Shown: positions 1 to 6,012 of the stretch, in pieces | How positions within the stretch are numbered: position 1 is the stretch's first letter | Layout: the number at the start of each line of letters is the position of its first letter | Assembly (NCBI GenBank): GCA_963991775.1 | Contig: CAXDRM010000074.1 | Coordinates: 1 to 7,190 of the forward strand | Direction: 5' to 3' | Length of the DNA stretch: 7,190 nucleotides | Source: CAXDRM01 sp963991775 | Lineage (GTDB): Bacteria; Pseudomonadota; Alphaproteobacteria; Rickettsiales; JABIRX01 | Notes under the pieces: model-generated | What the model saw: the letters and a program-made list of their open reading frames with translations, nothing else | What the model was told of the DNA's origin: nothing | The model's database searches: none | Made by a program: the position numbers and the translations under genes

Positions 1-127
1 ATCCTAATTTTTGGCTACCATAATATTTTAAAATAGCTGCTGTTAAGGTAGTCTTACCATGATCCACGTGACCAATTGTTCCTACATTTAAATGTGTTTT
101 ATTTCTTTCAAATACTTCTTTACTCAT
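1..127 (-). CDS. tuf: Translation elongation factor EF-Tu, N-terminal part (runs off the left edge)
   Basis: EF-Tu is the GTPase that delivers aminoacyl-tRNA to the ribosome in the cytoplasm. The 42 visible residues begin MSKEVFERNKTHLNVG and continue with the P-loop GHVDHGKT (residues 19–26 or so), which is diagnostic of the EF-Tu/translational GTPase family. The ATG at 125–127 gives the standard N-terminus and is preceded by a short AGG about 5 nt upstream. The gene lies about 105 nt downstream of tRNA-Gly on the same strand, which is the tRNA–tufB arrangement known from other proteobacteria. The remaining ~350 residues lie outside the window. The family assignment is secure; whether this is the only tuf copy cannot be told. 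Confidence 0.96.
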   Translation of the reverse strand, partial: MSKEVFERNKTHLNVGTIGHVDHGKTTLTAAILKYYGSQKLG

Positions 128-218
128 TTTTACCTAACAATTTAAGTATTAAAATTTAACCAAAAAAAGGAATTTAACTTATAAATTCTTTCTTACTTAT
201 TTATTACAACCAAACCCT

Positions 219-232
219 GTTTGCGGACAAAC
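219..232 (-). other. Small hairpin directly after the tRNA-Gly CCA end
   Basis: On the minus strand GTTTG and CAAAC form a 5-bp stem with a 4-nt TCCG loop, starting at the base after the encoded CCA of tRNA-Gly. It has no U tract, so it is probably not a terminator. It may mark a processing site in a tRNA–tuf co-transcript (inference). The rest of the leader to tuf (128–218) is AT-rich and contains no further tRNA that I can find. Confidence 0.35.
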
Positions 233-306
233 TGGAGCGGGTGAAGGGAATCGAACCCTCACATTCAGCTTGGAAGGCTGACGCTCTACCATTGAGCTAC
301 ACCCGC
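233..306 (-). tRNA. tRNA-Gly (anticodon TCC)
   Basis: Read on the minus strand, this 74-nt gene has a 7-bp acceptor stem GCGGGTG/CACCCGC. The D arm is GCTC..GAGC, the anticodon loop CTTCCAA puts TCC at 274–272, and the T arm is AGGGT-TCGATTC-CCT. The discriminator is U and CCA is encoded at 235–233. All stems pair, so the gene looks functional. It decodes GGA/GGG glycine codons. It sits between tRNA-Tyr and tuf, the same Tyr–Gly order as in the E. coli tufB operon. Confidence 0.97.
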
Positions 307-316
307 TCTACACATA

Positions 317-402
317 TGGTAGAGGGGGTAGGATTCGAACCTACGTACGCATACGCGGGCAGATTTACAGTCTGCTGCCTTTAACCACTCGGCCACCCCT
401 CC
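317..402 (-). tRNA. tRNA-Tyr (anticodon GTA)
   Basis: This 86-nt minus-strand gene is a class II tRNA with the long variable arm typical of bacterial tRNA-Tyr. The 5' acceptor strand is GGAGGGG (402–396) and pairs with CCCCTCT, with a terminal G:U pair. The anticodon loop CTGTAAA has GTA at 368–366. The T arm is GTAGG-TTCGAAT-CCTAC, the discriminator is A, and CCA is encoded at 319–317. It is the first gene of the tRNA–tuf unit, with a promoter about 30 nt upstream and only 10 nt between it and tRNA-Gly. Confidence 0.97.
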
Positions 403-433
403 AAGGTGCTTTGGCCAAAAAGTAAGATCCGCA

Positions 434-462
434 TATTTAATACAGGTGAATCTATATGTCAA
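434..462 (-). promoter_or_regulatory. Probable sigma-70-type promoter of the tRNA-Tyr–tRNA-Gly–tuf operon
   Basis: On the minus strand there is a perfect -35 hexamer TTGACA (462–457). After 16 or 17 nt comes a weaker -10, TTAAAT (440–435) or TAAATA (439–434). A GC-rich stretch TGCGG follows the -10 directly, as in discriminators of growth-regulated stable-RNA promoters. The region upstream of the -35 is very AT-rich and includes the perfect inverted repeat TAATAAT-GAA-ATTATTA (468–484), which could act as an UP-like element or operator. Transcription would start about 25 nt before tRNA-Tyr. The -35 match and position are seen directly; regulation is inferred. Confidence 0.65.
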
Positions 463-561
463 TCAATTAATAATGAAATTATTACTATAGTTTTTTTTAG
501 GAGTTTTTAGGGCTATTAATTACACCATATATGGTTTATTTTGCGGCAAATTGAGGTCAAG

Positions 562-642
562 ATGGATAAGATATGTTTAGAGCAAGATTCCACAGAATTT
601 TATCAACTGTTATTTGATAAAATTCGAGGACTGCCTGAGTGA
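562..642 (+). CDS. Possible 26-residue small ORF (doubtful)
   Basis: An ATG at 562 is preceded by GAGG at 553–556, a good Shine-Dalgarno match at 5-nt spacing. The frame runs 26 codons (it begins MDKICLEQDSTEFYQ) to TGA at 640. The peptide is charged, with no signal or membrane segment, and I do not recognise it. Read past the TGA, the same frame continues 19 more codons with only one further TGA before TAA. It could therefore be the stub of a decayed longer gene. The only support for expression is the ribosome site, and chance is a real alternative. Confidence 0.2.
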   Translation: MDKICLEQDSTEFYQLLFDKIRGLPE

Positions 643-668
643 TTAGATATATCTCATACGTCTTGAGC

Positions 669-691
669 ACACTATATATGCTATAAAGTGT
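669..691 (-). other. Stem-loop downstream of hisA
   Basis: ACACTATATA (669–678) and TATAAAGTGT (682–691) form a 10-bp stem with one mismatch and a 3-nt loop, 17 nt past the hisA stop codon. A weaker 6-bp stem TAACTT/AAGTTA overlaps the stop codon itself. Neither is followed by a U tract on the minus strand, so these may protect the 3' end of the his mRNA rather than terminate it. The function is inferred. Confidence 0.35.
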
Positions 692-707
692 AACTTAACT
701 GAAAAAG

Positions 708-1430
708 TTATTCCTGTATTTGCAAAGCTTCTTCTAAGCCTATTTTGCCTTCATAGAAAGCACGACCAACTATAACGCCTTGTACGCCGAATTGAGACAT
801 AGCAGCTACTGATTTAAGATCTGCTAATTCAGATACACCACCAGAAGCAATAATGGGAATAGAAATATTTTTGGCGATCTCTCTAGTACCCTGCTCATCA
901 AAACCGACCAAAAGACCATCTCTACTAATATCTGTATATATAATTGCAGCAACACCAACCGCTTCAAGACGTTCCATCACATCAAAAATTAAAATATCAG
1001 TTTCTTCCTGCCAGCCTCTAATAGCAACTTTATTGCCTCTAGCATCCAAACCAACGGCTATACGCCCTGGAAATTTTTGACAGGCCTTTTCTAATAATTC
1101 GGGATCTTTAATAGCAGCAGTACCAATAATAACACGCTCTACCCCGATTTTAATTAATTTATCGATGCAACTTAAATCTCTAATACCACCACCAACTTGG
1201 ATTTTTAACTGAGTATTATTAACAATATCTTCAATCAGATCAAAATTATACATGCGCCCTTTTTTAGCACCATCTAGATCTACAACATGCAACCAGCTAA
1301 AACCAGCCTCCTCAAATTTTTTAGCTTGATTAACTACATCATCATTAAATTCAGTCACTTCATTAAAGTCACCTTGTTTAAGACGCACACATTTACCATT
1401 TTTTATATCTATAGCTGGAAAGATGATCAC
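708..1430 (-). CDS. hisA: Phosphoribosylformimino-5-aminoimidazole carboxamide ribotide (ProFAR) isomerase
   Basis: HisA catalyses the Amadori-type isomerisation of ProFAR to PRFAR, the fourth step of histidine synthesis, in the cytoplasm. At 240 residues it has the usual length of this (βα)8 barrel. The catalytic aspartates are both present: Asp8 in FPAIDIKNGKCVRL and Asp129 in AVGLDARG. The phosphate-binding glycine motifs QVGGGIRD (78–85) and IIASGGVSEL are also intact. The start is a GTG at 1430 that overlaps the hisH TGA in GTGA, giving the standard N-terminus and suggesting translational coupling. It is the last gene of the hisB–DUF2628–hisH–hisA unit. In many alphaproteobacteria hisF and hisE follow hisA, but here they do not and must lie elsewhere if present. 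The identification is firm. Confidence 0.97.
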   Translation of the reverse strand: MIIFPAIDIKNGKCVRLKQGDFNEVTEFNDDVVNQAKKFEEAGFSWLHVVDLDGAKKGRMYNFDLIEDIVNNTQLKIQVGGGIRDLSCIDKLIKIGVERVIIGTAAIKDPELLEKACQKFPGRIAVGLDARGNKVAIRGWQEETDILIFDVMERLEAVGVAAIIYTDISRDGLLVGFDEQGTREIAKNISIPIIASGGVSELADLKSVAAMSQFGVQGVIVGRAFYEGKIGLEEALQIQE

Positions 1431-2050
1431 TGTACAAACTCCTTCAAAAATTCTAAACCATTTGCACCACTTTTTTCAGGATGAAATTGAGTGGCTAAAA
1501 TATTATCTTTGGCGATAATCGCCGGAAAGGCGTCACCATAAAAAGTTTTTGCCATAATGTCACGTTCATTTTTTGCCGCAAAATAATAAGAATGCACAAA
1601 ATAAAAATCTTTATTAGTAAATTTGTCTAAAGACCATGCCGAACCATGTTGAGGCTTAACTTCGATATTATTCCAACCCATATGCGGGATTTTTAAAGCA
1701 CTTTCTGGAAATTTTTTAACCTCGCCCGGAATCCAACCTAAGCCCCGATGATTTCCATCTTCTTCACCATATTCAGCTAAAATTTGCATACCAACGCAAA
1801 CTCCTAAAAAAGGAATCTTTTTACCTAGTACCTGCTCGCGCAAATAGTCAAGCACAGCAAGCTGCTCTGATAAATTAGCCATAGCCTTACCAAAAGCACC
1901 CACTCCAGGCATAATAATATGCGACGCAGCAAAATTAGTATCATCAGCTGAAATAATTTGCAGCTGAGCTTGAGGTGCAACTTCGCGCAAACTACCTAAC
2001 ATAGAATGTAAGTTACCTGCCCCAAAATCTATAATTGCGATATTTTGCAT
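1427..2050 (-). CDS. hisH: Imidazole glycerol phosphate synthase, glutamine amidotransferase subunit
   Basis: HisH hydrolyses glutamine and channels ammonia to HisF, which makes imidazole glycerol phosphate and AICAR from PRFAR. The 207-residue protein is a complete class I amidotransferase. It has the N-terminal IDFGAGNLHS, the oxyanion-region MPGVGAFG (47–54), the nucleophile Cys85 in FLGVCVGMQIL, and the partners His190 and Glu192 in ATQFHPEKSG. The IPHMGWN motif (121–127) is also typical of HisH. The ATG at 2050 is 3 nt after the stop of the DUF2628 gene, and the TGA stop overlaps the hisA GTG by 4 nt, so the genes are almost certainly co-translated. The partner hisF is not in the window. 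No key residue is missing. Confidence 0.97.
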   Translation of the reverse strand: MQNIAIIDFGAGNLHSMLGSLREVAPQAQLQIISADDTNFAASHIIMPGVGAFGKAMANLSEQLAVLDYLREQVLGKKIPFLGVCVGMQILAEYGEEDGNHRGLGWIPGEVKKFPESALKIPHMGWNNIEVKPQHGSAWSLDKFTNKDFYFVHSYYFAAKNERDIMAKTFYGDAFPAIIAKDNILATQFHPEKSGANGLEFLKEFVQ

Positions 2051-2053
2051 AGC

Positions 2054-2398
2054 TTAAATAGCGGATAAGACTTTACTATCTAGATAATTATCTGCTTCAA
2101 ACTCATAACCTTTTTCAAGCAAGTGAGCTTCAAAGCGATTAAAAAAATCGATAGCAAGATATAAATGTAACATCATGCTTGAGAGATCTGTTGCATAAGA
2201 GCTAATAAACCCTGAATGCTGACCATAAAAAATGGCAATCAATAAAAGTAAGAATAAGAAAAAATCTTGCCACATGCGATAAAATAAAAAAGCAAATGGA
2301 CCAATTAAAAATGCTATAAAACTAAATCCTGTTTTTACTAAGCGAACATCATCAAGTTTTTTACCTTGGCGCTTTACATAGATTTGGTAATTCTTCAT
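2054..2398 (-). CDS. DUF2628-type small membrane protein inside the his operon
   Basis: This 114-residue protein has an N-terminal basic stretch (MKNYQIYVKRQGKKLDDVRL). A hydrophobic block follows at about 24–62, broken by YRMWQD, which gives two likely membrane segments (roughly 24–42 and 47–61). The C-terminal part ends in an FEAHLLEKGYEFEAD motif. The basic opening, FLIGPFAFLFYRMW and the 'RFEAHLLEKGYE' tail resemble DUF2628 proteins, which are often found in alphaproteobacterial his operons. Its function is unknown. The ATG directly follows the hisB TAA with no gap, and hisH starts 3 nt after its stop, so it is fully embedded in the operon. The family call is by recall of motif and context, not by a search. 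No histidine-enzyme motif is visible in it. Confidence 0.75.
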   Translation of the reverse strand: MKNYQIYVKRQGKKLDDVRLVKTGFSFIAFLIGPFAFLFYRMWQDFFLFLLLLIAIFYGQHSGFISSYATDLSSMMLHLYLAIDFFNRFEAHLLEKGYEFEADNYLDSKVLSAI

Positions 2399-2989
2399 TT
2401 ATAATACACCTTTGGTCGAAGGAATATTGCCTGGCTTAGTGTTATCAATAGCGATTGCTTGCTTTAATGATAAAGCTAATGCCTTGAAACATGATTCAAT
2501 AATATGGTGCGAATTCTCACCATAGAGATTTTCGACATGTATATTAGCGCCTAGATTAAATGCAAAAGCATAAAACCATTCTCTGAATAATTCTGTATCA
2601 ACCTCGCCGATCTTATCTCTGGTAAAATTAACATTCCAAATCACATAAGGACGGCCAGAAAGATCAACACAAACACGAGATAAAGTTTCATCCATAGGTA
2701 CATATTGACTTGCAAAACGAGTAATACCGAGTCTTTCCCCTAAAGCTTCTTTAAGAGCCTTACCAATAACTATAGCTGTATCTTCGATAGTGTGGTGAAA
2801 ATCAACATGCAGATCACCTTTAGCAACGACATCTAAAGAAATACCGCTATGCTTAGATAATTGCTCCATCATATGGTCAAAAAAACCAATTCCTGTATTA
2901 ACTTTATATTTACCTTTACCATCACAATTTAATTTTACCGTGATCTGGGTTTCTTTAGTTTTTCTGCTTAATTGTGCCTTTCTACTCAT
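2399..2989 (-). CDS. hisB: Imidazoleglycerol-phosphate dehydratase
   Basis: HisB removes water from imidazole glycerol phosphate to give imidazole acetol phosphate, using a di-manganese centre in a 24-mer cytoplasmic enzyme. The 196 residues match the monofunctional alphaproteobacterial form, with no fused histidinol phosphatase. The metal-ligand motifs are intact: GFFDHM (35–40, His39), DFHHTIED (63–70, His65/His66/Glu69) and HHIIESCFKAL (161–171, His161/His162/Glu165). The SGRPY motif (111–115) is also present. The ATG at 2989 gives the usual 'MSRKAQLSRKTKET' opening, although no good ribosome site precedes it. It is the first gene of the minus-strand his operon and is divergent from mlaA. 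The identification is firm. Confidence 0.97.
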   Translation of the reverse strand: MSRKAQLSRKTKETQITVKLNCDGKGKYKVNTGIGFFDHMMEQLSKHSGISLDVVAKGDLHVDFHHTIEDTAIVIGKALKEALGERLGITRFASQYVPMDETLSRVCVDLSGRPYVIWNVNFTRDKIGEVDTELFREWFYAFAFNLGANIHVENLYGENSHHIIESCFKALALSLKQAIAIDNTKPGNIPSTKGVL

Positions 2990-3092
2990 GGATTTTATAT
3001 TAAAAATAAATTAGAAAACTCTTATTCCAAATAAAATTTATTTATTTATAAACTAGCATTCGTTGTTTTAATCCAAAAGTTAGTTATTTGCA
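2990..3092. promoter_or_regulatory. Divergent intergenic spacer carrying the his-operon and mla-operon promoters
   Basis: All transcription of hisB (minus) and mlaA (plus) must start in or before this 103-bp spacer. It is extremely AT-rich, with many TATAAA/TTTATT-like strings and a short inverted repeat AAATAAA-A-TTTATTT at 3029–3043. I could not pick a -35/-10 pair with good spacing for either direction, so no individual promoter is claimed. Neither start codon has a clear Shine-Dalgarno sequence. Confidence 0.45.
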
Positions 3093-3830
3093 ATGACCCA
3101 GCTGAGATTCTATATTTTCAGACTATTACTGCTGTTATTAGCAATCACATCTTTTAGCAAAATAGCTCTAGCAAATTATGCTATTTTTGCTGAAGAGGAT
3201 GAGGTAGAGCAGTTTGAAATTTACGATCCTTTTGAAAAGGTTAATCGCGAGATTTACAAATTTAACATTTGGTTTGATAAATACAGCTTATTGCGTATCG
3301 CAGAATTTTACAAAGATGCTTCAACCCCTGAATTTCGCAAAGGCACAAGAAACTTTATAAAAAACATAGAATTACCTTTTACTATTTTTTATTCTTTGCT
3401 CCAAGGAAAATTAAAAAATGCGGGTAAAGCTACTGCAACCTTAATACTTAATACAAGCTTCGGGGTTCTAGGTTTTCATGATGTAGCTCGCGATAATTTT
3501 AATATTAAAATCAACCAAGAAGATTTAGGACAAACTTTAGCAGTTTATGGCTTTCCATCAGGACCATATTTAATGTTACCTTTCTTTGGCCCTTTTACAG
3601 TAAGAAGTCTTGCTAATACTGCATCTGAGGTAGCTTACCCACCTGTATGGCACTTTGTATTTGAAGATGCAGATCAATATCGAGTTGGTTTAGCAGCACT
3701 AGATATAATAAATATCAGAGAAAGATTATTAGCTATCACTAAAGATGTAGAACAAAATGCTCTTGATCCTTACAGTGTTTATCGTACTTTATATGTAGAA
3801 CGAAGAGAAAATTTGGCTAGAAATGAATAA
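3093..3830 (+). CDS. mlaA: MlaA (VacJ)-family outer-membrane phospholipid-asymmetry protein, without a lipobox
   Basis: MlaA sits in the inner leaflet of the outer membrane, with porins, and extracts misplaced surface phospholipids for transfer to MlaC. The 245-residue protein starts with a signal peptide (hydrophobic 9–22, likely cut after ALA27). The MlaA domain follows: DPFEKVNREIYKFN (45–58), LNTSFGVLGFHDVA (119–132), EDLGQTLAVYGFPSGPYLMLP (143–163) and DPYSVYRTLYVERR (225–238). Odd point: there is no cysteine anywhere in the protein, so it lacks the lipobox that makes E. coli MlaA a lipoprotein. It is probably processed by signal peptidase I instead. The next gene, mlaC, overlaps its end by 8 nt, which supports a joint role. 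The family call is strong. Confidence 0.93.
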   Translation: MTQLRFYIFRLLLLLLAITSFSKIALANYAIFAEEDEVEQFEIYDPFEKVNREIYKFNIWFDKYSLLRIAEFYKDASTPEFRKGTRNFIKNIELPFTIFYSLLQGKLKNAGKATATLILNTSFGVLGFHDVARDNFNIKINQEDLGQTLAVYGFPSGPYLMLPFFGPFTVRSLANTASEVAYPPVWHFVFEDADQYRVGLAALDIINIRERLLAITKDVEQNALDPYSVYRTLYVERRENLARNE

Positions 3831-4425
3831 ATTAAAACTATTTATACTCTTATTTTTTATCACTAATCCTGCTCTTGCAAATATTGATAAGGCGCAAAAC
3901 TTCACTGAACAAGTAACTAGTGATATTTACCAAATTGTTACACAAGATCTTAAAGTAACAGAAATTAGAAAAGAGCTAGTAAAATATGTTAAAGCTAATC
4001 TTGATATTCCTTGGACTGCAAAATTTGTTTTAGGTAAAAACTGGCGCAAAGCCTCAGCTAAGCAACGCGAAAGATTTATCAAAATTTTTACAGATTATAT
4101 GGCATATAGCTACGCACCTAGATTTAGTGGCTATGATAATGAGCAATTTACTATTGATAAAACTTTGGAGATAGCTCCACAAAAATATGTTTCAAAAATC
4201 ACCTTAATTTTGAGTGATGGTACCCCTGTTGCTATTGAATTATTTTTATTAGAGAAATCCGAAAATTTTAAAGTGGTAGATATTTCTGGTGAAGGTATTA
4301 GCTTTGCTGCTACACAGCGTGCTGAATTTGCTTCTATTATTAGTAGCAAAGGTTTAGCAAAATTTTTAGATCAGTTAGAAGAAAAAACGCTTTCACTAAA
4401 AAATAATAGTGAACTTGATTTATAG
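3823..4425 (+). CDS. mlaC: MlaC-family periplasmic phospholipid-binding protein
   Basis: MlaC carries single phospholipids across the periplasm between MlaA and the inner-membrane MlaFEDB transporter. The 200 residues match the family's usual length (about 200–215). They begin with a signal peptide, a basic MNKLK then a hydrophobic core, with likely cleavage after PALA19. Family features include the helical DIPWTAKFVLGKNWRKAS region (about 62–79) and RERFIKIFTDYMAYSYA (82–98). They also include the strand pair LILSDGTPVAIELFLL and FKVVDISGEGISFAATQRAEF (about 149–169). The ATG at 3823 lies inside the end of mlaA (ATGAATAA), so translation is probably coupled. The genes for the ABC transporter part (mlaFED) are not in this window. 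The DISGEGIS motif makes the call confident. Confidence 0.92.
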   Translation: MNKLKLFILLFFITNPALANIDKAQNFTEQVTSDIYQIVTQDLKVTEIRKELVKYVKANLDIPWTAKFVLGKNWRKASAKQRERFIKIFTDYMAYSYAPRFSGYDNEQFTIDKTLEIAPQKYVSKITLILSDGTPVAIELFLLEKSENFKVVDISGEGISFAATQRAEFASIISSKGLAKFLDQLEEKTLSLKNNSELDL

Positions 4426-4434
4426 CATAGCCTG

Positions 4435-5676
4435 ATGTTTATGCCCTCCTGGCCACCCTTTTACAAGGCAAGCGGTCAAATGTTTGAAATTTTAGACCTA
4501 CTTGGCAATCCAGAAACTAAACTACCTCCGGTACTACATTTAACTGGTACTAATGGCAAAGGCTCTAGCGCTGCTTTTTTAGCAGCTTTACTGCAAAGCC
4601 AGGATAAAATAATACATAAATTTACTTCGCCGCATCTGTTACATTTCAATGAAAATTTTATTATCGCTAACCAGCAACTAAGCGATAATGAAATAGAAGA
4701 TTTAACCATAGAAATCAGGACGAAACTTGACGATAAAATCAAACCGAGTTTTTTTGAATTTTCGACAGCTTTAGCATTTTTGGCAGCGAGCCGTAAGCCT
4801 GCTGATTATTTCATTTTGGAATGTGGTATGGGCGCCAAAACTGACCCTACTAATGTCATTGCAGATAATTGCTTAAGTATCATCACACCTATTAGTTATG
4901 ATCATCAAGAATTTTTGGGTGAAAGTTTAGCTGAAATAACTTTAGATAAATGTCACATTATGAAGGGTGGCCCGGTAATTTCAGCGGCACAAAATGAGGA
5001 AGCTCATTTTGTTATTAGTGAATTTTGCAAATTGCGCAACTTACCTCTTTATCTGGCCGAGCAAAATTACAGCTATGAGATAAAAGGTGATAATTTTGTA
5101 TTTAATGATCTAGATAATGGCGATTTATATGAACTTATTAGACCGCAAGCTTTGCTTGGTAAGCATCAGGAGCAAAATTTAGCAACTGCCTTAGCGGCTC
5201 TTACTAAGCTTAATTTAGAGCTTAATCTGAGCAGCTTAAAGACAGCCATTATCTCTTGTAGATGGTTAGGTAGATTAGAATTATTTCGTATAGAAAGTAA
5301 TAAGGAGGTTTGGTTTGATGGCGCACATAATGAAGCAGGAGCAGAAGCTGTGGCAACTTGGCTTAGTCAGCAAGATTCAGCATATCAAAATATTTTAATT
5401 TATGGCAGGAGCGCAGCTAATGATCATAAAAAATTTTTAGAGCATTTTGGTGAGGATACACAAAAATATTTTGTTACGGTCCAAAATGAAGCTGAGCCAG
5501 AAACTGCTGCTAATTTTCGTAATTTTTTACAAAAACATCCTGAATTAAGTATGGAAATTAGAGATAATCTTAGTGAGATTCTGGATGAGTTATTAGCTAG
5601 ACCAGAAAAGCTACGCATTTTAATTTGCGGATCATTATATCTTTATCGTGATCTGGTAAAATGGAGAGGTCTATAA
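4435..5676 (+). CDS. folC: Dihydrofolate synthase / folylpolyglutamate synthase
   Basis: FolC joins glutamate to dihydropteroate and extends the glutamate tail of folates, using ATP, in the cytoplasm. The 413-residue protein shows the Mur-ligase-like fold markers: P-loop TGTNGKGSS (37–45), FTSPHLLHFNE (63–73), FILECGMGAKTDPTNV (126–141), YDHQEFLG (155–162) and the C-terminal-domain WFDGAHNEAG (293–302). Lys172 in LDKCHIMKGGP sits where the carbamylated lysine is expected. The usual 'EKAGI' around it reads DKCHI, a mild deviation. The start is taken as the ATG at 4435, 9 nt after the mlaC stop. A second in-frame ATG at 4441 is equally possible, since no clear ribosome site marks either. It is probably co-transcribed with mlaAC. 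The family call is firm; the dual activity is assumed from the family. Confidence 0.95.
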   Translation: MFMPSWPPFYKASGQMFEILDLLGNPETKLPPVLHLTGTNGKGSSAAFLAALLQSQDKIIHKFTSPHLLHFNENFIIANQQLSDNEIEDLTIEIRTKLDDKIKPSFFEFSTALAFLAASRKPADYFILECGMGAKTDPTNVIADNCLSIITPISYDHQEFLGESLAEITLDKCHIMKGGPVISAAQNEEAHFVISEFCKLRNLPLYLAEQNYSYEIKGDNFVFNDLDNGDLYELIRPQALLGKHQEQNLATALAALTKLNLELNLSSLKTAIISCRWLGRLELFRIESNKEVWFDGAHNEAGAEAVATWLSQQDSAYQNILIYGRSAANDHKKFLEHFGEDTQKYFVTVQNEAEPETAANFRNFLQKHPELSMEIRDNLSEILDELLARPEKLRILICGSLYLYRDLVKWRGL

Positions 5677-5691
5677 TTAGGAACTTTTCTG

Positions 5692-5720
5692 AAGAATTAT
5701 TTTAACCTAGTTTGGAATAA
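5692..5720 (+). repeat. 29-bp direct repeat, copy 1 (solitary left end of the palindromic element)
   Basis: The 29 bases AAGAATTATTTTAACC… to …TTTGGAATAA are identical to 5984–6012. The match also includes the preceding TCTGAAGAATTA (5688–5699 versus 5973–5984) if a 7-bp AGAATTA duplication in copy 2 is allowed. In copy 2 this sequence is the left end of a ~129-bp palindrome; here the rest of the palindrome is missing. It begins 16 nt after the folC stop codon. Confidence 0.9.
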
Positions 5721-5786
5721 CAGTGTTTATTTCTCTTTATCATTTTGAATTAGTTTGAGAAGATTGAAGACGAAATATAATACTGA

Positions 5787-5951
5787 TTAGTAATAATCGG
5801 GCAGATTGTGTTTATACCATTTACTATCTTTATTTATAATTTTGTTAAGAGTCAAAAAGCTTGTCTTAATCCAAAGGACAGCTAATAATACATGAGCAAA
5901 TTTTTGAAGTTGTGGTGAGGCACTCTGCTGAACTGAACAAGCTTTCGCTTG
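5787..5951 (-). pseudogene. Possible decayed coding remnant, 54 codons, no start
   Basis: Reading from 5951 to the TAA at 5787–5789 on the minus strand, 54 codons are open. Part of the frame reads SPQLQKFAHVLLAVLWIK and it ends KWYKHNLPDYY. There is no ATG, and the 5' part overlaps the stem-loop at 5928–5962. The amino-acid mix looks more protein-like than random AT-rich sequence. I recognise no family, though, and the frame could also be chance or part of a repeat family. Confidence 0.2.
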
Positions 5952-5962
5952 TTACAGTTCAG
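5928..5962. repeat. Strong stem-loop (15-bp stem with one bulge)
   Basis: CTGAACTGAACAAGC (5928–5942) pairs with GCTTGTTACAGTTCAG (5947–5962) with one bulged base and a 4-nt loop. On the minus strand the loop reads GAAA closed by C–G, a stable GNRA tetraloop; on the plus strand it reads TTTC. Neither side is followed by a T tract, so it is not a classic terminator. It is the most stable compact hairpin in the window by inspection. Confidence 0.8.
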
Positions 5963-5983
5963 AAAAGACTGATCTGAAGAATT

Positions 5984-6012
5984 AAGAATTATTTTAACCT
6001 AGTTTGGAATAA
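5984..6012 (+). repeat. 29-bp direct repeat, copy 2
   Basis: This is identical to 5692–5720, 292 bp further on. Here the repeat forms the left arm of the palindrome at 5987–6115. Confidence 0.9.

Larger units (their letters stand above)
403..707. other. Intergenic region between the tRNA–tuf operon and the end of hisA
   Basis: This 305-base stretch holds the tRNA operon promoter (434–462) and a T8 run followed by AGGAGTTTTTAGGGCT (491–514). A 12-bp palindrome ACCATATATGGT lies at 524–535, a possible 26-codon plus-strand ORF at 562–642, and a hairpin at 669–691. I see no other gene and no classic terminator (GC-rich stem plus U tract) for the his operon, so read-through from hisA into the tRNA genes cannot be excluded. 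Confidence 0.6.

Noticed and set aside
128..232. A tRNA-Thr between tRNA-Gly and tuf, as in E. coli.
   Set aside because: The sequence is AT-rich and shows no acceptor, D-arm or T-arm pattern on the minus strand.
562..700. UGA read as tryptophan, since two TGA codons interrupt the 562 frame and several appear in the right-end frames.
   Set aside because: All firm genes here use TGG for Trp, and hisH ends in TGA at its coupled junction with hisA. No conserved Trp position is encoded by TGA, so the standard code fits.
853..1080. Plus-strand ORFs inside hisA, and similar antisense ORFs inside mlaC and folC (4131–4349, 4476–4742, 5424–5618).
   Set aside because: They lie wholly within well-identified genes on the opposite strand, have no family features, and are expected as shadows.
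5928..5962. Rho-independent terminator of folC or carD.
   Set aside because: The stem is strong, but neither strand has a T tract after it, and it lies over 150 nt from carD's end and 250 nt from folC's end.
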